Positions 1 through 11,243 of a stretch of DNA of 64,000 nt are shown piece after piece. Made by a program: the position numbers and the translations under genes. Under the pieces are notes generated by a model. The model saw only the letters and a list, made by a program, of their open reading frames with translations. It was not told the DNA's origin and made no database searches. The stretch lies in NCBI GenBank assembly GCA_963971535.1, contig OZ020586.1:75793665-75857664 (forward strand). The letters run 5' to 3'. Source of the DNA: Notolepis coatsorum. Its lineage: Eukaryota > Chordata > Actinopteri > Aulopiformes > Paralepididae. The stretch's first letter is position 1. Every line of letters starts with the position of its first letter.

Positions 1-420
1 ATTTCCAGAGGATGTCACCATCCGTTATATATAAAGGCAAGGCCAAAAAAGAGACGACAACCTCGTCATTTGACAACTCTCTTGCTATTACTCTACTGTC
101 CTTGATTTTGATTCCATCCATCAGTTTCTCCTTCACCTCCTCACCTCAAGTTTATTTTGTTTTTATTCATTCTGAACCTTTATTAATACATGTTTCTGTT
201 TCAGTGAGTGGGGCGCTTTGCTCAGGTGAAGGGGGGGGGGGGCTAATGCTGTAAGCCACAGGTGCGGCGTGTGACGGCAGGGCAGCAGGCAGCAGAAATA
301 CCGTCATTGACACGCAACGCAGACGCAGCCTTATGTTTACCAGATTAATAGGATCTCCTGTTTATTTCTATGTTTAATATTGTTTTCATATTTTGTTCTT
401 TCTGGACATTATCTATCTAC
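1..420. other. Intergenic stretch, nothing recognised
   Basis: No gene or repeat family is recognised. A run of about 14 G lies near 229-242. The short open frame across it has low-complexity composition and no family motif. Confidence 0.5.
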
Positions 421-693
421 CTAGGTCGTCCTCGGACGGGCCCTCCATCGGTGCTTCCAGTCATCCCGATCCTCCATGCATCTGGCTAGCTCACCGGTGC
501 ATTCTGTTCCCACATCTCTCCTGAGTACGTCCACGTAGGTTAATGTGGGACGTCCTTGTGATCGATGCCTGTGTGTTGGTTCCCACAGCACAAGTTTGCT
601 GGTTAGCATCTCATGGTGTCTCTGGCAGTGACCTGCCAGCCTCATTCTCCTGACTGCCACTTTCTCGCTCACCCTTAGCACCCCCCCATACAA
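421..693 (-). pseudogene. LINE ORF2 C-terminal tail in a shifted frame
   Basis: This 90-codon frame carries the conserved C-terminal tail of the same LINE: RRMRLAGHCQRH, SKLVLWEP, GRPTLTYVDVL and MEDRDDWK. In the family this follows the thumb domain, which is absent here. It lies in a different frame from the upstream RT and overlaps it by about 80 bases. The element's 3' terminus is close to 421. Confidence 0.8.
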
Positions 694-2842
694 GTTTGCT
701 GTTATACATTATGACCTCGGTTTTCTTGACATTTAGCCTAAGGCCAACCTTGGCGTACTCTGTCTCCACTCTGCACAGGAGTTCCTGTGCCTGCTCCACG
801 TGGTCAGAGAGCAGGCTGATGTCGTCCGCGTAGTCAAGGTCTGTTAGGACTATGGCAGGGTGTCGTCTCGATCTCCTTGGGGTTATTGTGAGACCAAGTT
901 CCTGCTCCCGTCCATTGATGGCCTTCCTGAGCACATAGTCGAGGACTATGACGAAAAGGAAGGGGGCAAGGGTGTCCCCTTGCATCACTCCAGCCAGGAT
1001 GTCAAATTCTTCACTGTTGCCGTCTGGGGTTACCACCTTGGCCCTTGTACCCGTGTGCATGGTCCCTATGGCCCGGAGTAGATTGGGAGGGACTCCGTAG
1101 GCCTTGAGTATCCTCATCATCACGGCTCTGTGTATCGAGTCAAAAGCCTTTTTGAAGTCGATAAAGCACAGTACCGCTGTCAGGTTGTTCTTCTTCACCT
1201 CCTCGATGATTCTTCTCAAGGCCAAGATCTGGGCCACAGTGGTCCTCTTCTCTCGGAAACCATTTTGGTTCTCCCTGAGGTGGGGGTCGATGGCATTCCT
1301 TATCCGGTTTAGTATCATGCGATTGTACATCTTTGCAATGACACATGTCAGACTTATGCCACGGTAGTTGTCTGGCTTCGAGAGATCTCCGGACTTAGGC
1401 ACTGGGATGATGTTAGAGAGAGACCACATATCAGGCTGGTTGTTTTTCATCAGGGCATGGTTGCAGAACTCCAGGATGATGTTGTCAAGGTCACAGTTCT
1501 TATAGACATCTGGGGGAATGCCGTCCGGCCCAGAACTTTTTCCCTGCTTCAGTGTGGATTTCACTTTGGTAAACTCCCTGGCTGTGAAGGGACCATCGTC
1601 AATGGTGAGATTCGTGAGGACGGCAGGTATCGTCTCCTCATCTTCATCCACTGTCAAGTGTGTTCCCAGTAGATTTCGGAAGTGAGTGAACCAGGAGGTC
1701 ACCCTCTCCTCTGGGCTGTTGACTTCTACCTGTCCCTGCTTCGACCTTTTCCTCCCACTCATCTCATTGATGACCCTCCATGCCTCCCCGTACTGCTGTT
1801 CACCATGCGCTGCCTCCACTCTCTGCACCTTCTCCATCAACTCCTCCCCCCTTATCTTGTCGTAGGTATCGAACAAAAGCTGTTTGGCCTTTTTCAGTAC
1901 CTTGCGATTCTCTGCAGTCTGCTCATGCCTGTAGCCTCGTCGTGCCTCCTCCACACCCTCACACACCACCATGACTTCTGGGTGTTTGGACCTCCGGGAG
2001 ACCCCATTCCTCTCCACCACTGGAACACACATCCTGGCCGCCTCTTCATTCGCAGCAAGGAACCGCCTGTATTTGGTATTAGGCTCCTCCTCCTCACCTA
2101 GCAGCTGAAAGCGATTCCTCACTTCCACTGCGTACCTAGTTTGAAGGCCAGGGTTGACTGAGAACGCCGTCCAGTCATACTGGGTCTTCAGGATTGGTTT
2201 GGGGACCCTGAGGCTCAGTCGCACCCTCATGGAGACCACTCGATGATCAGAGCCCACAGAGTTGAACGTGCTGTAAGGGTCAGCATTCAGGATGGAGTTC
2301 CTCCACCTTCGTCTTACTAGTATGTAGTCCAGTTGATGTTGCATACCGGTAGCCCGATCCTGGAAGGTCCATCTCTTGCCCCTTCTTTTCTGGAACATGG
2401 TGTTCGCAGCCAGTAGCTTGTGTTCCATCAGTAGGGCTGCCAGGTATTCGCCATTGCGATTGGTGGATTCGTGGTGTGTGAAAGGTGCATCCTCTGGTCC
2501 GAGCCTTGCGTTGAAGTCACCCAGGATTGCTAGGAAGTTGTGAGCCGGGATATCATAGACCGCTGTTGCAAGGTCCTCATAGAACTTCTCCACCTCCTCA
2601 GCTAGTGCCACATTGGTGGGTGAGTACACGACTATGACAGTTGTAACTGGGTTGCCATCAAAGTCAGCAATAAGGATCCTGTTGGTGTGATAGCGTACCC
2701 TACGGAGAGCTTTATGTGCTCGAGAACTCAGCAATAGCCCCACGCCGCCAGTGGCAGCTTGTGCCTCGTTTCGCCACGCTGATGAGGTGATGAACCAGCA
2801 TCTCTCCACTCTGTGATACACTATCTGATCCTCAGCATGCAC
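611..2842 (-). pseudogene. LINE ORF2 fragment: endonuclease + reverse transcriptase
   Basis: An open frame of 743 codons, beginning at a GTG that is not a real start because the family reading continues upstream. Residues 1-200 are endonuclease-like: LGDFNARLG, QLDYILVRRRW and the SDHR motif. Residues 435-700 are RT: GKSSGPDGIPPDVYK, NYRGISLTCV, FIDFKKAFDS, GVMQGDTLAPFLF and the catalytic LDYADDISLL. The YADD box and palm aspartates are intact. The last 30 or so residues are out of frame after the deletion junction, so this is a defective copy despite the long open frame. Confidence 0.85.
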
Positions 2843-2905
2843 TCTTCTATGCTCCTGGATTCCCAGGATCTCAACTCCCCTTTCCTCGGCACGGTGTGCC
2901 AGTTC

Positions 2906-3020
2906 CTAAACAAGCAAAAACGGGCAACAAAAACATCCAGTGGTTTTCTGTTCTGCAACTGCGAGTCTGACACTGCTTCCCAGCCCTACAAGTGGTCAAG
3001 AAAAGGAACATTCAAATATA
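2906..3020. other. Sequence between the LINE and the solo LTR
   Basis: A short stretch between the truncated LINE and the LTR. It may contain decayed endonuclease N-terminal codons on the minus strand but no convincing motif. It ends in TATA, one copy of the LTR target duplication. Confidence 0.4.
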
Positions 3021-4538
3021 TGTAGCCACCTGAATATGTCTGGCTATTATTCAGGGTGGCTAACTTTAATCTTTTGCATTTCCTGTGTTCACAAGGACGT
3101 GGTAACCAGTTGACCGCTCTTGATCATACCTACCCGGACATGGACACTTAACGTGCGGTTCTCTTTGATCACCCCTTCCCGACATTGACTATTAACTTGC
3201 TGCTCTTTGATTCTCTTTCTTCAAAACATTGACGTTTCATAGCGAGACAGGACTACAGGTGCCGGCAGGGGGCGGTGGTGGTCGCTGGGCAGGAAGGACA
3301 TCGGGCGAAGAAGAATAGGTTCAACGCCAAGTGCAGCAGAGAGGAACTCTCTTTTTGGCATTCTACACGGAGGAGGAAGGACGTCTACAACGGGAGCACC
3401 AGCGAGTGCAGCAGCGAGGAACAGACTCAGCTACAAAACGGGTTATCCTAGGAATATCTGCGTTTGGTTCATGTGCCAGAGACACTGTGAAGGAATCAAC
3501 AGGCGAGCATCGCCGAAGACCAGGTGGTGGACATTGGCCACCTTGCGTTAGCTGTGTATAGGCGTCATAGCAGGAGGGTTCAACACGACCCACAGTTTAG
3601 CTGTGTTTAGGCGAGTACCACAGTTTAGCACGCGCGCCGGCCCACCTCTTCAGCCCAGCAGAGGATGCCACTACACTGCACGATTCTCCAGACTCTCCAA
3701 GCCGTTGCCCAGCATCACCTGCCCCAGCGTCTACTCCGCCCCGCTGGCTGTTATCGCGGGATCTCCGTCGGCCATCTTAGCATCCGGACTAGTGGTGCTG
3801 AGGTTGGGCCAAGTATAAGATAAGTATCAGCGGTGCTCTGAGTGTTGAAACGTGTTTGGTAGACAGTCCACTGTGTGGTGCAGGCTCTGTAAGAGTGAAG
3901 ATAAACGGTGCTTTGAACGAACGCTGGAGAGCAGTGTATGGGGCACCCCAACCATTTCAAGCCGGCTTTAGATAGACTTTATTTGCTAAATGTGGGCCCA
4001 CTGTTAATTTCTTTTGAGTGTAATAATAATGTGTGTTCCTTTATTAAATTCCCATTCAGTAACCCCTTTATCCATCTCCCTCTTCCTCCCCTCTCCCCCC
4101 ACCTACGGAGTCTGTTACTGAGTCTGTTGTCTTAACCCTTTTCTGCCCGGGTAATGCTCATTATTATTTAACCCTTTCCCCACCTCTGCCTATAGTTCAT
4201 TGTTAAAGGTCTCTACAGGTCATTAAGGAAGGGTACTGCTTTGGGGAGCGAATACATCATCCATCTTACTGCCATCACGTGTGGGAGGGCACAGGAAGTA
4301 TTGTGGAAGTGGGGGTGTGTGGGGAGCTACTGCTGATCGCCCTGGAGAGCAAGAAGGACCAGAGTACCATCCCTAGGTCAGTGAATCCTAGGCCCCATCC
4401 GCTCCTGCTGCTCGACCTCCACTTTGACATTCCTGGCCTACAGTCTGGGATCCAGCTAGACTCAGCTCTGCTGTGTCCCGCTACCAGGTGGCCGTGTACA
4501 ACCACTCCCATAAAGCAGGGATAATCCACCCTGCTACA
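3021..4538 (+). mobile_element. Solo LTR (1.5 kb), family 1
   Basis: Starts TGTAGCCACC and ends CCTGCTACA, so it has TG...CA ends, and is flanked by 4-bp TATA on both sides. Its terminal regions match the LTR-like insertion at 13969-15826, especially the last 250 bases with CATAAAGCAGGGATAATCC (or close variants) before the end. No internal gag-pol is seen, so it reads as a solo LTR left by LTR-LTR recombination. Orientation is assigned by convention and is uncertain. Confidence 0.7.
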
Positions 4539-4784
4539 TATAGTTATAGGACAGACTTTTTTGGATTTTGGCCACTACACTCATTATTAATCAACCTCTG
4601 TATTGCGTGCGCCTTTTCCAGCCTAGCTGTGTTTTGTTCTCGTTTGTTTTCTAACTTCCTCAGTTTAGTTTAGCTACTGTTTGTTTTGCTTTTTTTTATT
4701 TAAAGTGTCTCTACTGCGAGTATATGCAGCACCGTCGTGTGACGTGTTTATTGTTTTGTAAGTTTTTGAAGACTTGCTCTCTCA
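4539..4784. other. Intervening sequence
   Basis: No gene recognised; T-rich sequence leading into the poly-T of the next LINE end. Confidence 0.4.
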
Positions 4785-5480
4785 TTTTTTTTTTTTTTTA
4801 ACAAATGTTTTTTATTTCCCCCTTTTTTTACATAAAACCAGACACACAATACATAAACAATGGAAATCCACAATAAATCACAGGACTATGATTGACACAA
4901 TAATAACAATAATGACAGCCCAGTACAAAATAAATGCAGATTAAAAGATTTACCCATAATAAATGCAATACAATACCTATGCTCTTGCTCGCTCTCCCCC
5001 CCCCCCCCCCCCCCTCAGGACCCCCTCTTGGACAATCCATCCATTATTCCGTTTAACACCAGGAATTACAAATTCATATGCTAACCTTTATCCTCTCCAC
5101 CACCTCTAACCAGATTGCTATGCTGGCTTCACTAACACCTAAAATTCTTGCGGTAGATATCTCTAGATAAATCACATCGAGATAGGTAAGAACCCATACC
5201 TTCCGGCACATTTTATCCGGTTGAATCCAGCGTGATGCTATCAGCTTTTTAGCAGCCCTAAGACCGGACAAAATTAGTCTCTTTACCTGTATAGAGGCTG
5301 CTAACTGAGAAACATCATTCAACATCAATACAGAAGGCAGTACAGGACTACAGGTATGGTCAGAAATAAAAATTCTGATAATTGTGTGGTTACTTCTTCC
5401 CAGAATGTCTTAACCGGAGGGCATTCCCAATACATATGCATAAATGTACCAATATCACCGTTTAAACTCTCCTTTCTTTT
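4785..5480 (-). mobile_element. L1-type LINE 3' end with poly(A) tail
   Basis: A poly-T run near 4785-4800 is the poly(A) tail of a minus-strand element. Upstream of it, at 5074-5328, an 84-codon frame carries the ORF2 C-terminal signature of fish L1-type LINEs: MMLNDVSQLAASIQVKR, LRAAKKLIASRW, VWVLTYLDVIYLE. Further codons about the 'cys-pro' segment continue to about 5460. The copy is heavily 5'-truncated. A C/G homopolymer near 4996-5015 lies in the 3' UTR. Confidence 0.75.
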
Positions 5481-5603
5481 CATTACCAAGTTACTCTAAT
5501 TAAAGGAGCAGTGCTCAAATTCGAGAATCTACATCTACCTCTCGTCGTGTCTGTTCTGCGTTTGGGTCCTCCGCCAACACCATCCTTAACACTAGTGGTC
5601 CGC

Positions 5604-6070
5604 GGGCGGCTAGGTGGTGTAGTGGGCAAGGCGCTCGCCATCAACGCTGGAGACGCTGGGTTCGAATCCAGCTCTCGGCGTTGCTATCAGCTTGGCTGGT
5701 CGTTCATACTAACACAATTGGCAGTGTTAGGGGTGGGAAAGCTGATGGGTGGGTCCTGGGCGTTGTGGACAGCGACCCCTACAGTTCGGTCGGGGCGCCT
5801 GCACAGCGAGGGTAGGATCTGGAGGGAGGTAGTGTGACCTTCCACACGTTACACTCTCCCGGTGAGAATCTGCGCTGCCAGGCTGGCTGCCGGCTGGCTG
5901 CACATGTGTCGGAGGAAAGCATGTGACAGTCTCCAGCCTCCCGGACCAACAGTAGGGGGGAGTGCGCAACAACCAGGAAGGGGGTTGGGAATTGGCATAA
6001 CGACTAACAGTGGGATGGGAGAAAAATCGGAAAAAGGAGGGGGGGGAAAAACAAAAAAAAAACAAAAAAA
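5604..6070 (+). mobile_element. tRNA-derived SINE with 16-bp target duplication
   Basis: A 467-bp SINE. The head has pol III promoter boxes: an A-box-like segment at about 5615-5630 and a B box GGGTTCGAATCC at about 5658. The body matches the copies at 6667-7138 and 20379-21429, and it ends in an A-rich tail. It is flanked by the perfect duplication AACACTAGTGGTCCGC at 5588-5603 and 6071-6086. The clean duplication and intact boxes suggest a fairly recent insertion. Confidence 0.9.
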
Positions 6071-6156
6071 AACACTAGTGGTCCGCATAAACAAGACGTT
6101 TTGGAACCACTGATCTAGACAATCTCTAAATGCGTTCTATGCATACGGCCTGGGCG

Positions 6157-6366
6157 GCCAGAGCATCTAACTGTTCTTTTATTTATCTACTTTTTCTCCC
6201 CATTTTCTATTTTTCTCCCTTCCCCAATTTCACATATTGTCCAATTCTATCCTCCCCTGTCTCGAACGCTGTTGGCCATGCCTCCCACAAGCTGGCTGCA
6301 ATGTGGACGAAGCCTTGCATCACGTGTCCCCTCGTACTCGAGGAGGCAGCCGTCGCATCTTTTCAT
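6157..6366 (-). mobile_element. SINE 3' portion (headless copy)
   Basis: About 195 bases match the 3' part of the minus-strand SINE at 6667-7138, beginning after CATCTAACTGTTCT. The tRNA-like head and middle are absent: the SINE text stops at 6365 and passes straight into (ATT)n and repeat B. It is part of a duplicated SINE-B block. Confidence 0.75.
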
Positions 6367-6375
6367 TATTATTAT

Positions 6376-6645
6376 TATTGAAAAGTTCTGGATTTTTCAA
6401 GTTGTATTTGGGGGCAATTGACCAATGGTAGGCTTTTTTTTTCTTTTTTTTATATGGGTACGAGTTTCTTATCTGGGTAAGAGTGCTCTCGACCACTCTT
6501 AGAATTTGGTCTTGCCTAAGAGAAAGGCAAACATAAGAAAACATTGCTGAATCCCAGGTAAGAACAAAATAAGAAAAAATGCTACCTCTTAGCATGCAAC
6601 GGCCCACATGTGGGCCCTCTTGAGGACGATTTGCCCACCGGCACT
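6376..6645. repeat. Repeat B, copy 1
   Basis: A 260-270 base block nearly identical to 7236-7497 in the same orientation. Inverted fragments lie at 9850-9945 and 13240-13440. It starts GAAAAGTTCTGGATTTTTCA and holds the segment TAGCATGCAACGGCCCACATG. No coding capacity. Family not recognised; possibly a non-autonomous DNA element. Confidence 0.7.
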
Positions 6646-6666
6646 TTGGCGACCTCTAACTGTTCT

Positions 6667-7138
6667 TTTATTTATCTACTTTTTCTCCCCATTTTCTATT
6701 TTTCTCCCTTCCCCAATTTCGTATATTGTCCAATTCTATCCTCCCCTGTCTCGAACGCTGTTGGCCATGCCTCCCACAAGCCGGCTGCAATGTGGACGAA
6801 GCCTTGCATCACGTGTCCCCTCCGGTACTCGAGGAGGCAGCCGTCGCATCTTTTCACCTGCACAGCGCGATCTCTCAGCGGCGAGGGTCTGCGTGGGAGG
6901 GAAACGCCGCCCTCGTTGCTTCCTGATTCTACTGCGCAGGCGCACCAACCGACCTGTAGGAGTCGCTGTCCACAACGTCCGATCCCCACCCACCAGCTTC
7001 CCACCCCCTAATACTGCCAATTGTATTAGTATGAACGACCAGCCAAGCTGGTAGCAACGCAGAGAGCTGGGCTCGAACCCAGCATCTCCTGCGTTGGTGG
7101 CAAGCGCCTTGCCCACTGCGCCACCTAGCCGCCCAGCA
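6667..7138 (-). mobile_element. tRNA-derived SINE, complete copy
   Basis: Reading from 7134 downwards, the head has TGGCGCAGTGGGC (A-box-like) and the B box GGGTTCGAGCCC. The body matches the SINE at 5604 with a similar layout and ends at the AACAGTTA side. Target duplication TCTAACTGTTCT occurs at 6655-6666 and 7139-7150. It interrupts the second half of the duplicated SINE-B block. Confidence 0.85.
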
Positions 7139-7235
7139 TCTAACTGTTCTAACAACAATATATAATCCATTTCAGACAGAACGCACGCAATAAGTTATTA
7201 TAATAATAATTATTATTATTATTATTATTATTATT

Positions 7236-7665
7236 GAAAAGTTCTGGATTTTTCAAGTTGTATTTGGGGGCAATTGACCAATGGTAGGCTTTTTTTCTTC
7301 TTTTTTTTTATCTGGGTACGAGTTTCTTATCTGGGTAAGAGTGCTCTCGACCACTCTTAGAATTTGGTCTTGCCTAAGAGAAAGGCAAACATAAGAAAAC
7401 ATTGCTGAATCCCAGGTAAGAACAAAATAAGAAAAAATGCTACCTCTTAGCATGCAACGGCCCACATGTGGGCCCTCTTGAGGACGATTTGCCCGACCTC
7501 TAGCGGCTCGGGTGTGCATATTTTGTAATACAATATATATATATATATCGTTGCCTGTCGATAGCCGTTTCAGGCGACAAAATCCGTTCAGCGGTTCTCG
7601 AGTTACATGCCAATATGCGAGGCGTGCGCCGAAGTACACGGCAGACTTTAAAAAAAATTAAATAC
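7236..7665. repeat. Repeat B, copy 2 (longer)
   Basis: Preceded by (ATT)n at about 7200-7235. The first 260 bases duplicate 6376-6640. The copy then extends through GACCTCTAGCGGCTCGGGTG and GTTCTCGAGTTACATGCC to about 7665; this extension is found inverted at 13240-13440. Non-coding. Confidence 0.65.
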
Positions 7666-7914
7666 CACTCCCGATTCTCGAGCCTCTACCTCAGTTAATC
7701 ATTTGGCGATTTATTGGACAGGGTTGTAACCAATGAGTAGGGCGAATCAGGGATCTAGGTGAAAAGTCACCAGCCAAAACAGGAAGAGAATTCTCCGTCG
7801 AATGCATTGAAGTCTATGAGAAAATCGTTTTCTGAGCGTAAGTCAGGTTGATGAATGAGGGCCCAGGCCTCTACCACTGTGTCAGTATAACGTCTCTCTC
7901 TCTGTCTCTCTCCA
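7666..7914. other. Intervening sequence with a stray transposon end
   Basis: No gene. At 7850-7864 it holds GATGAATGAGGGCCC, which is the right-hand terminus of the Harbinger-like family at 7915, only about 50 bases from that element's left end. A (CT)n-rich tract lies between them. Confidence 0.5.
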
Positions 7915-9718
7915 GGGCCCTCATTCATCAACGTGTTCTACGCACAGATCTGTGCTTACCCTGTGCGTACGATCATTTCTAAGCAAAGAGTGGGATTCAT
8001 CAATTTCAACTTGAACTTGACTTCGTGCTTACATCTACGCACAGTTCAGACATGGCGTACCTAGCGCCCAGTGGTAGAATATATTATTACAACAAGGAAA
8101 TGAGCTTCTGTGCATAATAACACTGGCATGTTCTGTACGAACCGTAGTTCATTATAGTTCATTGTAAAATAGCAACAGTAGTGTAATTATGGTCAAAACC
8201 CTATAAATAGCATTTGGAATAATAGATCTTTCTCTCAGAATGAATGCAGCATGGTTTATATAGCGTTATCGGAATATACGGGGTGTAGGCTACTGACTGA
8301 CTGCGCTCCGCGTAGCTTGATTGATTGATTGATTGAAAAGTTTATTAACAGATTGCAGAATGGGTACAGTACAGTACAGCTCAGTACATACAATTGTTAA
8401 TTGGGGATGCAGACCAACTTTCGTCTTGTTTACATCAGGGTCCCCCATTTTCAATTCATCATAAATCATAAAGCTCAACTCGTTATTATTTTGCGCACAG
8501 ACCGCCGAAACACGGGAACGTTTTGATTATATTTAAAAGGCTTTACGTTAAACGAAACAAGTGGAATTTCGAAGCTGTAAGCAGAATAAGTCATATGAAT
8601 ATAGTGTTCTTCCCCCTTTTTACTGTATAAGAAAGAATAGAAAACGCATTGCAATGACACCATGCAGATAGTGGACAGACTATATGATGGGATTCAAGTT
8701 CGCGTTTTTGTTGCTCATAGGCATGCTGTCAGAGTATGATATCTTAATCAAACATTCTAGAACATTTGTCGTCACAGATCATGTCCTAATAGAACATAGG
8801 CTATGGCATGGATCGTGATATTGTGTGGACTGTTATTATTACTGTACACCGGTACCACCCATTGTGACAACAGCCTTGTGAGTCCCGCACACAAACATGA
8901 TGGAATTCAAGTCCATGTATTGAAAGGCAGCTGGCTACATCATACATGCAGTGAGATTCATTGTTCTTGTATATGCTCTCGTATTATATTGTTTATATAG
9001 GCTACCCAATACTGACATCAAAATAGATTGTAGTATGCCTCTAGAAATCATATGCAGCAGGTAGAAAATTGACGGGAGATCCATCGCGATTTGGAATAGA
9101 ATTGAGGAGAACTTTAATCCCGGTATTAATCAAACAACACGGGAAAAGGCAGTCATATTCCAGCGCGGTCTTTATTAGCCGACAACAAAATAGATGCCTC
9201 TAAAAATCATATAGCCAATCGAACACAACTAATAAAGGCATTCATATTACAGCACGGTTATAATGACACACAACCAACGCCAAACAGTGGTCAACGAACG
9301 GTCTTTATTAGTATTTTGAGCTGTCCAGGCAGAATTGCAGCAATGGTCTTAGGGAGCCGTTGATATCTGACATCACCGTTTACAAATCCGCCTTTTATTT
9401 ATCCCATAATACGCGATAGTGTCTTCTTGGTTCGACAGCAGTGAATTCTCCGTGGAGTTTCTCAGGGTTCCGCTCGGGTCAGTCCATTATTTCACATCCC
9501 ATGGGGGGTGTTTCCTCACTTCCATGACCATATATGGATAATCATGCACGAGCATTGACGGTAGAACAAAGTGGTATTCATCAACACGGAGGAGCATAGA
9601 GCCTGCGTACGCAGTGTGTGATGAATCCCGACTTCCCTGTGCGTACACTAGTTCTACATTCCGTGCTTACGTGTGGAAATAGAAATGTTCTACGCACACT
9701 ATTGATGAATGAGGGCCC
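7915..9718. mobile_element. Harbinger-like non-autonomous DNA transposon, copy 1
   Basis: Terminal inverted repeats GGGCCCTCATTCATCAA at the left and its reverse complement at 9702-9718, followed by subterminal CTACGCACA motifs. Internal blocks (8040-8190, 8670-8720, 8940-9000, 9000-9180) match the element at 53178-59803, proving one family. No transposase ORF is visible, so it is non-autonomous or decayed. A LINE tail is inserted at 8317-8475. Superfamily assignment rests on remembered end sequence only; a 3-bp target duplication is not clear. Confidence 0.65.
8317..8475 (-). mobile_element. LINE 3' tail, family R, copy 1
   Basis: A 5'-truncated non-LTR retrotransposon end. It begins with the tail (ATTG)n followed by AAGTTTATTAACAGATTGCA and holds CTTTCGTCTTGTTTACATCA. 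The same text recurs at 12539, 19150 (inverted), 20716 and 39430. The frame on the minus strand is too short for domain assignment. Confidence 0.75.
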
Positions 9719-9984
9719 TGGGCTCATACATGTGCTATAAGTATAAAGTATAGTATTTTGGTTTGCAAAAAAAGTATGCAGTCCTCAAAAACGAAACCTA
9801 AAATGGCCACTTTTGGGGGCGAAATAAGAGGAAATCTGTTCTTATACAATGGCATGCAAATTTCTTGATTCCGTTGCATGCTAAGAGGTAGCATTTTTTC
9901 TTATTTTGTTCTTACCTGGGATTCAGCAATGTTTTCTTATTTTTGCTGAAACTGTGAAGTTGCCGGTTGTTATTTAGTATAACA
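9719..9984. repeat. Inverted repeat B fragment
   Basis: The segment at about 9865-9945 is the reverse complement of the TAGCATGCAACGG to ACATAAGAAAACATTGC part of repeat B at 6530-6600. The rest is not recognised. Confidence 0.55.
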
Positions 9985-10389
9985 CACTCCAAATCAAATC
10001 AAATCATATCAAATGTATTTGTAAGGCCCGACAACACACGTTAATGTCCCCATGGGCCGGACACGTCTTCTTTAAACAAGTCAAGAAGAAAGATAACAAT
10101 AAGTCAAGAACAAAACAAGAACACCATAAGGTCCAACAAATTTTAAATAAATGAAAAAATGCAAACACTCCCAGACATACCCCACGCGAAGGTAAGGAAA
10201 AACTCACTAAAACCTAACAATAGGGAAAAAATGCACCACAGGCAGTGTGGAGGAGAGAAACCTTAGAAGGGCCATTCAAGGGGGGATCTCCCTTCTTAGA
10301 TGTCGGTGATAGTAGTGTTGCAGACTGACAGTTGGTAAGCATGCACTCATGTGTGTAGTGAAACACAGATGAGTGCATGCAATAGCAAC

Positions 10390-10470
10390 TGAACATTTTG
10401 AAAAATTAAAGATAGAGCTGATAGCGATGGCAACTGAACATTTTGAAAGATAAAAGATAGAGCTGATAGC
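10390..10470. repeat. 44-bp direct duplication in LINE 3' UTR
   Basis: Two copies of a unit holding GAACATTTTGAAA and GATAGAGCTGATAGCGA stand side by side within the LINE 3' UTR. Confidence 0.6.
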
Positions 10471-10487
10471 GAATCTATTTGAGGCAC

Positions 10488-10775
10488 AGGGGCGGTGCAA
10501 AGAGGGTCGCGTCCTCCCCGTCTTAATCACAGGACGTTCAACACTCCGGTCATCGCTCCGAGACAGCCGGAGACAGGGAGATAGGGGGCGGCGCAGAGAG
10601 GGTCACAACCTCCCCGACATCATTGTGGGACGTCCAGCACTCCGGTCATCACTGCGAGACAGCCGGAGACAGGGAGACAGGGAGACAGGAGGGCACGCAG
10701 AGAGGGTCGCATCCTCCCGGTCTTCATCACGGGACGTCCGACACTCCGGTCAAGACTCCGGGACAGCAACTCACA
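10488..10775. repeat. About 115-bp tandem repeat, three copies
   Basis: Three diverged copies share CAGAGAGGGTC, TCCTCCCCGTC, GGGACGTC and ACTCCGGTCATC. They lie inside the LINE 3' UTR, so they may be a feature of the LINE family rather than of this locus. Confidence 0.7.
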
Positions 10776-11243
10776 GGGAGACGGGACAGGCGTTAGACAG
10801 CTCGCGTAATTGTAGTGGGCGGACATAGCAATAGATACAAGTGGTAAGCATATATGTGAATAGAATAGATATATGAAGTAAGCATATTATGTGAATAGAA
10901 TAGAAGTACTTAACCCAGCAATGAAACCACGTTGACAGACCACAAACCATGTTGACAGACCACGGACAAAAGACGGTAAGGAGCTGATCCATGGCCTCGG
11001 TGGTGCACGTAGAGCAGTCACTGCAATCTTGGCCAAGACCCCGAGACATCCATCACCATGGTCAGCACTACGAGACAAGCACTCAGAGAGATGGGGGGGG
11101 GGGGGGTTGGGACAGGGGTCAGAGAGTTCCCATGTTTGTAGTGCTGCAGAAAAGCAGACATGGGAGAAAATAGACATCCTAACTAAACTAGACATATTAA
11201 TTAATCTAAAGGTCAGTCCCCGACCAGGTGAGATCAGGGTAGG

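Larger units (their letters stand above)
421..2905 (-). mobile_element. RTE-like LINE, 5'-truncated and internally deleted
   Basis: A minus-strand non-LTR retrotransposon encoding an endonuclease-reverse transcriptase. Reading from high to low coordinates it holds most of an apurinic-type endonuclease, the RT core, and after a break the conserved C-terminal tail. The in-frame similarity extends upstream of 2842 to about 2905, where a stop and unrelated sequence begin, so the 5' end is truncated. The thumb region between the RT core and the tail is missing and the frame changes across the junction near 690. The exact clade is uncertain (RTE, RTEX or Proto2-like); the LINE identity is secure. 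Confidence 0.85.

Noticed and set aside
5640..5670. Functional tRNA genes at SINE heads (also about 7060-7134, 20390-20450, 44560-44602, 44640-44705)
   Set aside because: A and B boxes are present but each lies in a longer repeated SINE with a tail or target duplication, and no full cloverleaf with a plausible acceptor stem was seen.
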